Positions 57,015 through 64,000 of a stretch of DNA of 64,000 nt are shown here, one piece after another. The notes under the pieces are model-generated. The model did not search any database. It saw nothing but the letters and a program-made list of their open reading frames with translations, and was not told where the DNA came from. The stretch lies in assembly GCA_963170755.1 (NCBI GenBank), contig OY720675.1:111442821-111506820 (forward strand), given 5' to 3'. This DNA comes from Amphimallon solstitiale. Lineage: Eukaryota > Arthropoda > Insecta > Coleoptera > Scarabaeidae. Each line of letters starts with the position of its first letter. Position 1 is the first letter of the stretch. A program made the translations under genes and the position numbers.

Positions 57015-57250
57015 CCTCTGCCAACCCAACTGATGTGGCGCCCCCTCGCGGTCGCCAACCCAACTAAAAATGGCAAATTTCATCATTACCAACCCAACTG
57101 ATGTGGCGCCCCCTCGTGGTCGCCAGCCCAAAATGGCAGATTTCATCATTACCAACCCAACTGATGTGGCGCCCCCTCGTGGTCGCCAGCCCAAAATGGC
57201 AGATTTCATCATTACCAACCCAACTGATGTGGCGCCCTCTCACGGCCACT
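57015..57250 (+). repeat. 63-bp minisatellite, open in frame
   Basis: The word TGATGTGGCGCC recurs at 57031, 57099, 57162 and 57225 (spacing 68, 63, 63). As 63 is divisible by three, the plus strand encodes repeated 21-residue units (MADFIITNPTDVAPPRGRQP plus one residue) and the minus strand is open too. With no start context or flanking gene it is more likely a minisatellite than a protein. Confidence 0.88.
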
Positions 57251-57420
57251 AGCCAAACTAAAAAATGGCAGATTTCATGTAAGGTGACGTCAGACAAAAT
57301 GGCGGACCATCAAGATGGTCTTTGCTTCTAGAGAATTCCTGAATAAATTACCAGCCTTGCTATCGCGCTTCTCAATGTACTTCAAACAGGTCTAAACATG
57401 TTTCCAGCGGAAACCGAGTT

Positions 57421-57596
57421 CTGTACCGGTTCTGAACCGGTTCAGAACCGGTTCTGAACTGAACCGGTTGTGCTAGAACCGGTTCAGAACCGGTTCAGAA
57501 CCGGTTCTGTACCGGTTCTGAACTGAACCGGTTGTGCTAGAACCACTTCAGAACTGGTACAGAACCGGTTCAGAACCGGTTCAGAACCGGTTCTGC
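57421..57596. repeat. Palindromic ACCGGTTCTGAACC array
   Basis: Dense alternation of ACCGGTTCTG and CAGAACCGGT, self-complementary at many registers, with a 64-bp higher-order copy (GAACCGGTTGTGCTAG at 57461 and 57525). It is immediately left of the Maverick-type genes and similar in style to the subterminal repeats of the hAT end at 49080-49155. Confidence 0.85.
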
Positions 57597-57620
57597 GTGT
57601 TAGAATATTGTAGCCCAAAT

Positions 57621-57878
57621 ATGACCCAACTTAAAAAGTGGTACATTTATAGTGAGTATGAATATATATGTGAACCTGATTTAGATCTTCATGCAGAAAT
57701 TTGCGTATTCGACATAGAAACATCGACTGTACTGACTTTAAATAAGAATATACCGAAGATGTTAATGAGTTGGTATCCTCAATCTAATCATCCTGAATTG
57801 GACTATAATGACGAGCTGGTCGTGACTGGCGGTGGATATGTAATATATGCCAGTCAGAAGCGTTTCGCAAGTAGCTAA
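57621..57878 (+). CDS. Hypothetical 85-residue protein at the edge of the Maverick
   Basis: The ATG at 57621 (MTQLKKWYIYSEYEYICEPD) is the first Met after the palindromic array; the frame is open further upstream through repeat sequence. The protein is acidic and aromatic, with FDIETSTVLTLNKNIPKM and a C-terminal GGGYVIYASQKRFASS. There is no transmembrane segment or known motif. It lies just outside the convergent 3' end of the integrase. Its function is unknown; it could be a small accessory gene of the element. Confidence 0.45.
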   Translation: MTQLKKWYIYSEYEYICEPDLDLHAEICVFDIETSTVLTLNKNIPKMLMSWYPQSNHPELDYNDELVVTGGGYVIYASQKRFASS

Positions 57879-57933
57879 CATGTACAGACCCGCATAAACA
57901 TGTCTAGACTTGCTGGAAATACATCAGTCGACA

Positions 57934-58083
57934 ATGTCCGTTGAAAGCAGGCGGAGGGCTCTTAGACAGAAGAAAGACTTGTTGAACATTAGGATTATGA
58001 GGTTTATATCCGAAATTGAAAAAATCAAATCCGATTTAGAGATGTATGCGTTGGTGACAAATATTAGTAAAATAAAGCTATAA
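57934..58083 (+). CDS. Hypothetical 49-residue helical protein
   Basis: Starts MSVESRRRALRQKKDLLNIR and ends at TAA 58081. It is strongly basic at the N-terminus and predicted helical throughout (RFISEIEKIKSDLEMY), like a short coiled coil. It follows the 57621 gene by 55 bp in the same direction. AATAAA signals follow at about 58145 and 58173. No family is recognised. Confidence 0.4.
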   Translation: MSVESRRRALRQKKDLLNIRIMRFISEIEKIKSDLEMYALVTNISKIKL

Positions 58084-58477
58084 AATGGAGAATATGGAAA
58101 AATATATGATTAGGTCTTTTGTTGTACACTTTATATAATTTTATAAATAAATATATGTAATATACATTATTAAATAAAGAGAATATAACATCCAACATTT
58201 TTTCCTTAAAATACCCCTTTTAGATATATATATAAAGTGCATCTCACTTAAAGAAATGCGTAGACATAGAAGTCATATTTTTTTAATGTGACTATATATA
58301 AGAATAATGTTTTGCAGCTGAACGTTTATACCATCTCACGATTAAAAACTTCCTATATTGCTTTATACAGGATGTTAGGATACAGATATGTAATTCACCT
58401 TAAATAAAAATGCGTGCATGTATAGAATTAATACTTTTTTATTTTTTATATAATCATAATATACAGTTTTAATAAAA
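58084..58477. other. Convergent 3' intergenic region
   Basis: AT-rich spacer between the plus-strand small ORFs and the minus-strand integrase. It holds AATAAA-type signals for the plus strand (58145, 58173) and, read on the minus strand, AAAAAATAAAAA just downstream of the integrase stop. Confidence 0.5.
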
Positions 58478-59366
58478 TTACAAAACATTATCCTCGTCAA
58501 TCCAGCTATTATGCGAATTATCGAACCCTAACCATTTTACATAAGCTTTTCCGTCCTTTACACGTAATACTTTTTCAATCAGATATATATCTTTATGTTT
58601 AGTTTTCTGCAATTCATGTTCGTAGAAACAACCCAAAATCGGATCTCCATTCATATCTTCCAGCATATATGTTGGCGGATTTGTAGCATTAGCTTTAATA
58701 ATCTTGAACAATTCACTACCCCAGTTCCTGAGATAGCCTTTCGAGAAAACACTTTTGAATTTACTTATCCGCACGATGTCACCAACTTTATATTTCCGCT
58801 TCACAGCTGTTTGCACATCATTGTAGATAATAGAAAGCAGGAGCTTCTCATTCTTTTTAGTCACATCGCAAGGTCGCATTTTAATTGTTCGATGCTTTGT
58901 TTTATTATACGTATCAGTCACGAAGGGTAAAATATCTATCCACTTATAGCTACCTCTCATTGTAAATTCCTTATATAATCTACCCTTTAGCGTACGAATA
59001 ACACGTTCGGCAATAGACGCTTTCATTGTACTATATGTTGAATAATGGTTTATACCATATTTCTTCATGAGATTTTGAAATCGAGTATTATAAAACTCTT
59101 TACCATTGTCGGACTGTATATTTTTCGGCTGTCGAGTGTCTTGTAGAATGCCTTCCATAGCATTACATACATCCAGACCGGTTTTCGATTTAAGGGGTCG
59201 AGTCCATAAAAATATACCCGCCATTCTCTCGAGCATGAGGTATAAATTCGGCCAAGTCAATCTGCCAAACATCGTCAAACCCTCTAATAATGAAGCGACG
59301 TCTGGGAAAGAATCTACGAGCCGGTCTATGCAGCTCATCAACTAAATGACGCTTAATACTATTCAT
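58478..59366 (-). pseudogene. Maverick integrase with C-terminal chromodomain, frameshifted
   Basis: A retroviral-type integrase that would insert element DNA. The N-terminal frame (ATG at 59366) reads IKRHLVDELHRPARRFFPRR then DDVWQIDLAEF, containing the first catalytic Asp. Near 59195 the frame changes, with the segment normally linking to 'RPLKSKTG' shortened, so the gene is broken. The second frame has NIQSDNGKEF (second Asp), IAERVIRTLKGRLYKEF (catalytic Glu) and KYKVGDIVRISK (an SH3-like end). A chromodomain-like tail, LIEKVLRVKDGKAYVKWLGF, WIDEDNVL, may read histone marks. It is the outermost gene of the minus arm. Confidence 0.9.
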
Positions 59367-59446
59367 AATTAACAATTATTGTTCAGCGTGTTAATACATC
59401 ATGTAGGTAGAACAATGCGATGGTAAATGAATTAAAATTATTATTT

Positions 59447-60097
59447 CTAGTGGGGTTGTGGAGGTGGAGGCCGCGGGGGTGGGGAAATCCCTGATTTCTT
59501 TTCAAGTTTTTTTCTTATAGCTTCTAGTTTAACATTGAGTTTAGCATCAATTCTACTCTCAACACTTTTTTCCATTCGATACAGCTTTTGATTAGTTTCA
59601 TCTTGTAGAGTATTTGCACTAACTTCGACAATCCCTTTGATTGTATCCAAGTTAACGCCCTTATTTAAATTATTTTTCAGTGCAAGTATTTCACCATCCA
59701 ATTCCCTCTTAATTTTATCAATCTTGTCACTAACCCAGGTGGTTGTTGCGAGATTGTTCCTTAAATTGTCTAGTTCATTTTCGATTCTATTCTCAACAGC
59801 AGTCTGCATATGATGTATGATATCACTAATATCCTCAGCCACTTTGGAATTTGAGGCGTCTATTTTTATTTGAATATCACTCACCACATTATCAATCCTT
59901 AGATCTATTACGCCAAGTATTCTAGATAGGTGACGCTTATTAACAGAATCTTGATCGTGTATAGGATCTGCTACACGACAAATACGTTTACCGCCAATAT
60001 CAACATCACCTCCCTCTGTTAATGGTAGAGATAGCTTTTGACGTTTAACGCTAGCTTTACCGCTGCTAAGATATCGGCCAAATTTGTCTACACTCAT
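59447..60097 (-). CDS. Coiled-coil, fibre-like protein of the Maverick
   Basis: 216 residues, intact. After a basic N-terminus (residues 1-28), residues 35-57 read GGKRICRVADPIHDQDSVNK. This Gly-Gly-x-x-I..V..P....D.VNK motif is typical of trimeric tail-fibre and needle proteins of viruses. Residues 58-195 are a long series of heptads (SKVAEDISDIIHHMQTAVEN, MEKSVESRIDAKLNVKLEAI), suggesting a stalk. It ends in a proline-rich tail, PPPRPPPPQPH. I infer a virion surface fibre; an internal scaffold is the alternative. It lies 36 bp downstream of the next gene in the same direction, in a likely co-expressed block. Confidence 0.6.
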   Translation of the reverse strand: MSVDKFGRYLSSGKASVKRQKLSLPLTEGGDVDIGGKRICRVADPIHDQDSVNKRHLSRILGVIDLRIDNVVSDIQIKIDASNSKVAEDISDIIHHMQTAVENRIENELDNLRNNLATTTWVSDKIDKIKRELDGEILALKNNLNKGVNLDTIKGIVEVSANTLQDETNQKLYRMEKSVESRIDAKLNVKLEAIRKKLEKKSGISPPPRPPPPQPH

Positions 60098-60133
60098 GAC
60101 GATACTGAGGAAAAGAATGAGAGTATTAAATAT

Positions 60134-61053
60134 TTATTCAATTACGCCGCATTCTTTAAGCTCCTCGATGATCGACTGCATTTCATTATGGGTACTTTCA
60201 TTGCCAGAATCCCGAGAGGCCTTCAAAAGTTTAAGACTATCCACGAGCTCGTTTATGTCGTCCCAATAGACATATTGATATCTATCATTGGTGTTGGAAA
60301 CAAGCATGCTGCCTATATGTCCGCCAGACCATGTTTCTGAAGTCGAACTGGAATATTTAGCAAGAAGAGGTTTTATTATTTCACGCCATTTGTGGCCTCT
60401 AGTCCCCCTCAAGTGATTTTTGGGTTGGAACAGTTTGCGATGCACATTGGTTTCTTGTAAAATATCATAGTAATGTGATAAATCCTCCTCATTATATCTA
60501 CTTGGTCTAGTTTTAAATATTAATTCATAAAGACCATGAGAACCCGTAAACAGCTTATTATTGATTATTATATCTTTACCATCTAGATATAATGTATGCC
60601 CACCCAATTTCAATCTATTTGTTTCGGGTTCGAATATAGCACCATACGTTGTATCATATACATTGCTTGTGTCTTGAAAAAGACCTCGCACAAACTCTCT
60701 CGGTAAAGGATTAAGATCTCTATAAAACGTATTATGTGAATGCCGATCCTCTTCCACCAATGGATTAGACTGCTCATCGAATGGATTAATCGAAGAGCTC
60801 TTTTCTATCTCTTGTTTTTTATCAGCTTTCCTCTATTTTTCAAAGTGTTTGTAATATTCATTATGGGCTCCTTAATTGTTTGTGTTTCCTGTTTTATTGT
60901 TGTGCTCAAACCTTCTAGGTTCTCAGTAATGGGCTTAAACATTTTTCGTATTAAATAATCTTCATCGGAACGATTAAGCTTCAATTGCATATACTTATTC
61001 CTAATAACTTTACTTGCCTTAATAATATCACGCTTCAATTTCTCATAATCCAT
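60134..61053 (-). pseudogene. Conserved Maverick-associated protein of unknown function, frameshifted
   Basis: The N-terminal frame begins at Met 61053 (61083 is an alternative): MDYEKLKRDIIKASKVIRNK, helical, with KQETQTIKEPIMNITNTLKN, ending in a stop near 60805. The frame shifts by one base in the T-run at about 60821-60826. The C-terminal frame (to 60134) contains YDTTYGAIFEPETNRLKLGG, IIINNKLFTGSHGLYELIF, YYDILQETNVHR and RGHKWREIIKPLL. This looks like the domain annotated DUF8207 in arthropod proteins, often next to Maverick genes; I am recalling that name from memory and it should be checked. No enzymatic motif is evident. A structural or morphogenetic role is inferred from the neighbours. 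Confidence 0.65.
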
Positions 61054-61128
61054 TTTTCTACTATTAACTGCCTGCCTGTGCATGATTATTTGCGGACAGA
61101 TATATATTAACTGAATAAAATGAATAAT

Positions 61129-61818
61129 TCACCAGCATATATAGCGATCAAAACCCTTCCTATAACGACCATTATGCAAATCACTATCCTTGTCTATCAC
61201 CAGGAATCCGTATTTATCTTTCCAACACTCACCACAAACCGATTTAAACCGCTCAAATGACATGTCAACTCCAACATGATCGTTGTAAATATGTTGTAGA
61301 TTTGTATTATCCTGCTTAAATAATACCAAAAAATTAGCATTATCCCTAACTAGCTGTTTCGGAATACTAGTATAAGTTTGACATAAATAAAAGCTATCAA
61401 CACACTTATGTCTACCCATACAAAAATATTTTCTAATATTGTTTTGCTTATCACACGCCACATCGTCAAAAATGAATATCGAATTTCTCTCAGCCTCCAT
61501 GGGGTCTATTATATCATCATTCTCCTTACAAGGAAAATATTTCACATCTTTAACATTATTTAAAACATTCTCCAACAGCTTATATTTAGCTTGATATAAA
61601 GACTTGGAATAAATGTATACGTTTTCGAACTTGAGACCATTTTCATTGAATAATAACGATAGCATGAGATTTGTTTTCCCAGAGTTTGATGCACCGCAAA
61701 GTAGCGCTCTAATGGAGTTCGGTAGTAGGCTGCTATGTTTCCGAAATTTACCCTTTTCATCAACGTCCAAATCCAAGTTGATTATTTCAAGTGCATCCTT
61801 CTGCTTCACAAGTCTCAT
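61129..61818 (-). CDS. Genome-packaging ATPase (FtsK/HerA type)
   Basis: 229 residues, intact. Packaging ATPases of this class pump DNA into preformed capsids in Mavericks, adintoviruses and related viruses. Walker A is GASNSGKT (42-49). Walker B is NSIFIFDDV (112-120), with hydrophobic strands before two acidic residues. A downstream FYLCQTYTSIPKQLVRDNAN contains the sensor Gln expected in A32-like enzymes. The start at 61818 is the first gene of the minus arm and lies just beyond the shared TATA box. The length is normal for the family. Confidence 0.9.
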   Translation of the reverse strand: MRLVKQKDALEIINLDLDVDEKGKFRKHSSLLPNSIRALLCGASNSGKTNLMLSLLFNENGLKFENVYIYSKSLYQAKYKLLENVLNNVKDVKYFPCKENDDIIDPMEAERNSIFIFDDVACDKQNNIRKYFCMGRHKCVDSFYLCQTYTSIPKQLVRDNANFLVLFKQDNTNLQHIYNDHVGVDMSFERFKSVCGECWKDKYGFLVIDKDSDLHNGRYRKGFDRYICW

Positions 61819-61870
61819 GATGAATGAATTATATATAAATTGTTGGGTGTTAAAAAGCTAATTCATTTCG
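61819..61870. promoter_or_regulatory. Bidirectional promoter region with palindromic TATA box
   Basis: Only 52 bp separate the divergent ATPase and PLA2 genes. TTATATATAA at 61829-61838 is a perfect palindrome and can serve as a TATA box on either strand, about 11 bp from the ATPase ATG and 32 bp from the PLA2 ATG. Transcription starts are not known. Given the short distance to the ATPase ATG, it may serve mainly the plus arm. Confidence 0.4.
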
Positions 61871-62625
61871 ATGCTAACTTTTAAAGAGGGCGGAGGTGTC
61901 GTGAACTCGATAATCAACAAGTTGCCTATAGAGCTTCACCGGTGGGTACATGTATTGTGGTCCTGGTACAAAGCTCCAGAAACGTTTAGCACGAGGTGAT
62001 CCCGGCATTAATCCATTGGATGCGGCTTGTCGGGAGCACGATATCGCATATTCACAACATAAAGATTTAAAAGATAGACACGAGGCAGATTTGATATTGC
62101 AAGAAAAAGCTTGGAATCGTGTAAAGTCAGCAGACCCAAGTGTTGGTGAAAAGACAGCAGCCTGGTTGGTGACTAACGCAATGAAGACCAAAAGAAAATT
62201 TGGTATGGGCTTAAAGAAAAAAACTTTTAAAAAAATAGTGTGCACCAATGTTAAGAAGGCTCTTAAGCGATTCGGGGGTGATATTAAGCAGGGTGCTAAA
62301 TCATCATTGGCAGCAGCTAAGGTTGCAATCAAAGAAGCTGGAGGTCGAAAACATTAAAACCCCCAGAATAATCCCCATACCGAAAGATGGTGGCGTATTG
62401 CCACTCATACCAATATTCGCCGGGCTAAGCGCTCTCGGCTCACTGGCAGGCGGTGTAAGTGGTATAACACAAGCAGTACTCAAAGCGAAAGCGGCTCGAA
62501 GTCAATTACGGGAAGCTGAAAGGCATAATAAAACTATGGAAGCTATCGCATTAAAAGGTAAAGGATTATATCTGAAGCCATATAAGCGAGGCTTAGGTTT
62601 ATATCTAAAACCATCAAAAAACTAA
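61871..62625 (+). pseudogene. PLA2-domain minor capsid / core protein, two frameshifts
   Basis: ATG 61871 starts MLTFKEGGGVVNSIINKLPI. The frame changes near 61938 into the phospholipase-A2-like domain: YCGPGTKL (calcium-loop type GPG) and DAACREHDIAYS with the catalytic His-Asp pair. Such domains let parvoviruses and adintoviruses breach endosomes. A Lys-rich segment follows. A second frame change near 62345-62357 leads to GGVLPLIPIFAGLSALGSLA, a hydrophobic stretch like that of adenovirus-type core/pX proteins, and a basic C-terminus, KGLYLKPYKRGLGLYLKPSK. The two halves may be one gene broken here or two overlapping genes. Confidence 0.8.
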
Positions 62626-62990
62626 TAAGTCGACTGCCTCAAAGAGCATTAACCGATCATGATATTTTGAAATATGCGAAATATATTCACCATTTTAGAG
62701 GTGTATTTATGAGGGATACTCTACCAAAATCACCCAACAAAAATGAAAGCGCAGTCGTTAATTTGGATAGCATTAAAGGATCGGGAACACATTGGGTCTG
62801 TTATAAGAAGAGAGGTTCTAATATATACTATTATGATTCGTTTGGCAATTTAAAGCCTCCACCGGAATTGATAGAATATTTTAATAGAAAGGGTCCTAAT
62901 AAAATAATGTATAATCATAAGCGATACCAAAATTTCAATACATTCAATTGTGGTCACTTATGTTTAGAATTCCTACTAAATAATATATAA
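62626..62990 (+). CDS. Adenain-like cysteine protease
   Basis: A C5/Ulp1-fold protease that matures capsid proteins. With numbering from the in-frame TTG at 62667, the catalytic set is complete and in the right order: His in GSGTHWVCY (42), Asp in YYYDSFG (57), Gln in YQNFN (88) and Cys in NCGHLCLEF (95). The N-terminus FRGVFMRDTLPKSP is typical. There is no ATG before residue 15, and the frame is open upstream, overlapping the end of the previous gene with LPQRALTDHDI, so the true start is unclear and may lie across a frame break. At just over 107 residues it is short for the family, mainly from the uncertain start. Confidence 0.82.
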
Positions 62991-63019
62991 TCGTATGTCC
63001 ATATATCAATATATTAGTC

Positions 63020-63700
63020 ATGTCGTACACTTTCACCCTGAAGGGCACAAAATCAGTGCTTTCTGTTGATTATTATCCGCCTATTGAATTGAATCCCCAC
63101 TATGAATATGTTCTGGGTCTAATAGGATTTAATAGCTACAATTCGATTCCCAACATTGTAGAGGGCTGTAACAAATTTTATTATGATAATGACAAAGTTA
63201 TTACAATTCCGACAGGATCTTATGAGATAAGTGATATCGCCGATTTCTTGATGAATGCGATGCCTAGAGGTGCAATATCCCTCAAACCAAACAACAATAC
63301 AATAAAGTGTGAAATTAAAAGCAAATATGAAATAAATTTTGGACCTAGAGACTCTATAGGAAGCATATTAGGCTTTAGTGGGAAGCTATTACCAGCCGAT
63401 CAAAAACATGAATCGGATTTACCTGTTAATATTATAAAAGTGTCGACAATAAGAATTGAGTCCAATATCACAACATCAGCCTACAACGATAGTCGTTTAT
63501 CTCACACGCTCTATGAATTTTCTCCACAAGTTGAAGCTGGGTATTCGATTAATATAGCGCCCGAGCATATAATATATCTACCAATTAATTCTAAGCGTAT
63601 GGATAATATCACATTAACACTGCTCGATCAAGATGGTGATGCCGTAAACTTTAGAGGCGAGCAAATCATTGTTAGATTAGAATTAAAAAGAGTTTCATAA
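63020..63700 (+). CDS. Penton-like minor capsid protein
   Basis: 226 residues, intact, beginning MSYTFTLKGTKSVLSVDYYP. The composition is almost entirely beta: short hydrophobic strands (YEYVLGLIGFNSYNSIPNI, ITLTLLDQDGDAVNF) separated by polar turns, as in a single jelly-roll. GFSGKLLPADQKHESDLPVN lies in the middle. Size, fold type and position between protease and probable major capsid gene match the penton of Maverick/adintovirus genomes. There is no catalytic motif. CCATATATCAATATATTAG just upstream (63000-63018) may contain its TATA element. Identification is by context and general pattern. Confidence 0.7.
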   Translation: MSYTFTLKGTKSVLSVDYYPPIELNPHYEYVLGLIGFNSYNSIPNIVEGCNKFYYDNDKVITIPTGSYEISDIADFLMNAMPRGAISLKPNNNTIKCEIKSKYEINFGPRDSIGSILGFSGKLLPADQKHESDLPVNIIKVSTIRIESNITTSAYNDSRLSHTLYEFSPQVEAGYSINIAPEHIIYLPINSKRMDNITLTLLDQDGDAVNFRGEQIIVRLELKRVS

Positions 63701-63858
63701 TGGGCCTTTCATTTCGTAAACGTTATATAACTTCCTCACCCCCACAACGGAAGATCACTTCAACATCTAAACTCAAGCAGTTAACATCGGCCAATATAAT
63801 ATTTTTACAATCGTTAGGCTTTCGAGTAAAAAATGGAGGAAAAGCTATCCATATTTGA
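63700..63858 (+). CDS. Small basic ORF overlapping both neighbours
   Basis: 52 residues, MGLSFRKRYITSSPPQRKIT to KNGGKAIHI. The ATG overlaps the stop of the penton-like gene (TAATG) and its end overlaps the next start by 26 bp, the tight packing expected of a viral operon-like arm. It is basic, with KLKQLTSANIIFLQSLGFRV forming a helix and strand. Its function is unknown. Such overlap argues that it is a real gene rather than chance. Confidence 0.5.
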   Translation: MGLSFRKRYITSSPPQRKITSTSKLKQLTSANIIFLQSLGFRVKNGGKAIHI

Positions 63859-64000
63859 AGGTGTGCATTTTGACGAAGTTATAACGAAAGAAGAGTATCA
63901 CACATATTATCCGAGAACACACAATTTCAACTTAAATGATGAAGTTCGCATAAGCATTCAAAATCAAGATATATACACACTACCTTCCGAGAGTTATATA
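63833..64000 (+). CDS. Probable major capsid protein, N-terminus (cut by window end)
   Basis: ATG 63833 opens a frame that is still open at 64000 (56 codons): MEEKLSIFEGVHFDEVITKE, then HTYYPRTHNFNLNDEVRISI and DIYTLPSESY. The position after the penton-like gene and the beginning-of-jelly-roll pattern (NDEVRI.IQ.QD.YTLPSESY) fit the double jelly-roll major capsid protein of this group. Only about a tenth of the expected length is present, so the call rests on context. Confidence 0.6.
   Translation, partial: MEEKLSIFEGVHFDEVITKEEYHTYYPRTHNFNLNDEVRISIQNQDIYTLPSESYI

Larger units (their letters stand above)
57597..64000. mobile_element. Maverick/Polinton-type element (adintovirus-like), right side outside window
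   Basis: A run of genes characteristic of these large DNA elements. The minus arm holds integrase, a fibre-like protein, a conserved unknown and the packaging ATPase. The plus arm holds the PLA2/core protein, protease, penton-like protein, a small ORF and the N-terminus of a probable major capsid protein. No type-B DNA polymerase or terminal inverted repeats are visible within the window. Three genes carry frameshifts. The left border is set only at the end of the palindromic array and is uncertain. Confidence 0.88.

Noticed and set aside
56940..57297. Gly/Arg-rich frames over the C-rich and 63-bp repeats
   Set aside because: Created by tandem repeats with no stops; no start context or domain.
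59200..59341. N-terminal residues starting MMSCIDRLVDS in the integrase frame
   Set aside because: This is the out-of-frame side of the break; the true N-terminus is the overlapping frame from 59366 with WQIDLAEF.
61874..62332. 152-codon minus-strand frame opposite the PLA2 gene
   Set aside because: Antisense to a domain with recognisable catalytic residues.

Overview
The window is AT-rich eukaryotic DNA made almost entirely of transposable elements. Their mix points to an arthropod, most likely an insect: RTE, CR1/jockey-like and R1/I-like LINEs, Penelope, Ty3/gypsy, hAT, P, mariner-like and PIF/Harbinger elements, and a Maverick/Polinton with adintovirus-like structural genes. I recognise no host housekeeping gene, so the species cannot be named from this piece.

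Layout. 1-6305: a hAT-like element whose left end lies outside the window is inserted in a decayed CR1/jockey-type LINE (minus strand). A young 5'-truncated RTE with a 10-bp target duplication sits inside the hAT-like element. 6306-12130 is gene-poor. 12131-17430: a gypsy gag remnant, then a 37-43 bp minisatellite split by a 3.4-kb hAT-like element (8-bp duplication GTAACTAT) that carries a LINE fragment and a 61-bp tandem array, then a gypsy integrase tail. 17430-25037: three-level nesting. An internally deleted gypsy element (minus) is split by a nearly complete LINE (plus), which is split in its endonuclease domain by an apparently intact PIF/Harbinger element with two interlocked spliced genes. 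25550-42905: scattered remnants (a DDE transposase, several LINE tails, an R1/I-type LINE, two mariner-like copies) in gene-poor DNA. 43323-45347: a P-superfamily element with 33-bp inverted repeats and an 8-bp duplication, itself interrupted by a repeat element. 46909-52226: a BED-finger hAT pseudogene whose 3' part and flank were duplicated in tandem (about 2.3 kb) after it had died. 53030-57600: LINE and Penelope remnants and three simple or tandem arrays.

57600-64000 is part of a Maverick/Polinton-type element. On the minus strand are a chromodomain integrase, a coiled-coil protein with a fibre-like motif, a conserved protein of unknown function and a packaging ATPase. On the plus strand are a phospholipase-A2/virion-core protein, an adenain-like protease, a penton-like capsid protein, a small ORF and the start of what is probably the major capsid protein. 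The two arms diverge from a short intergenic region with a palindromic TATA box. Together they form an integration and virion-assembly module. Three genes are broken by frameshifts and no DNA polymerase is visible before the window ends, so this copy is an endogenous relic, although several capsid-related frames are still open.
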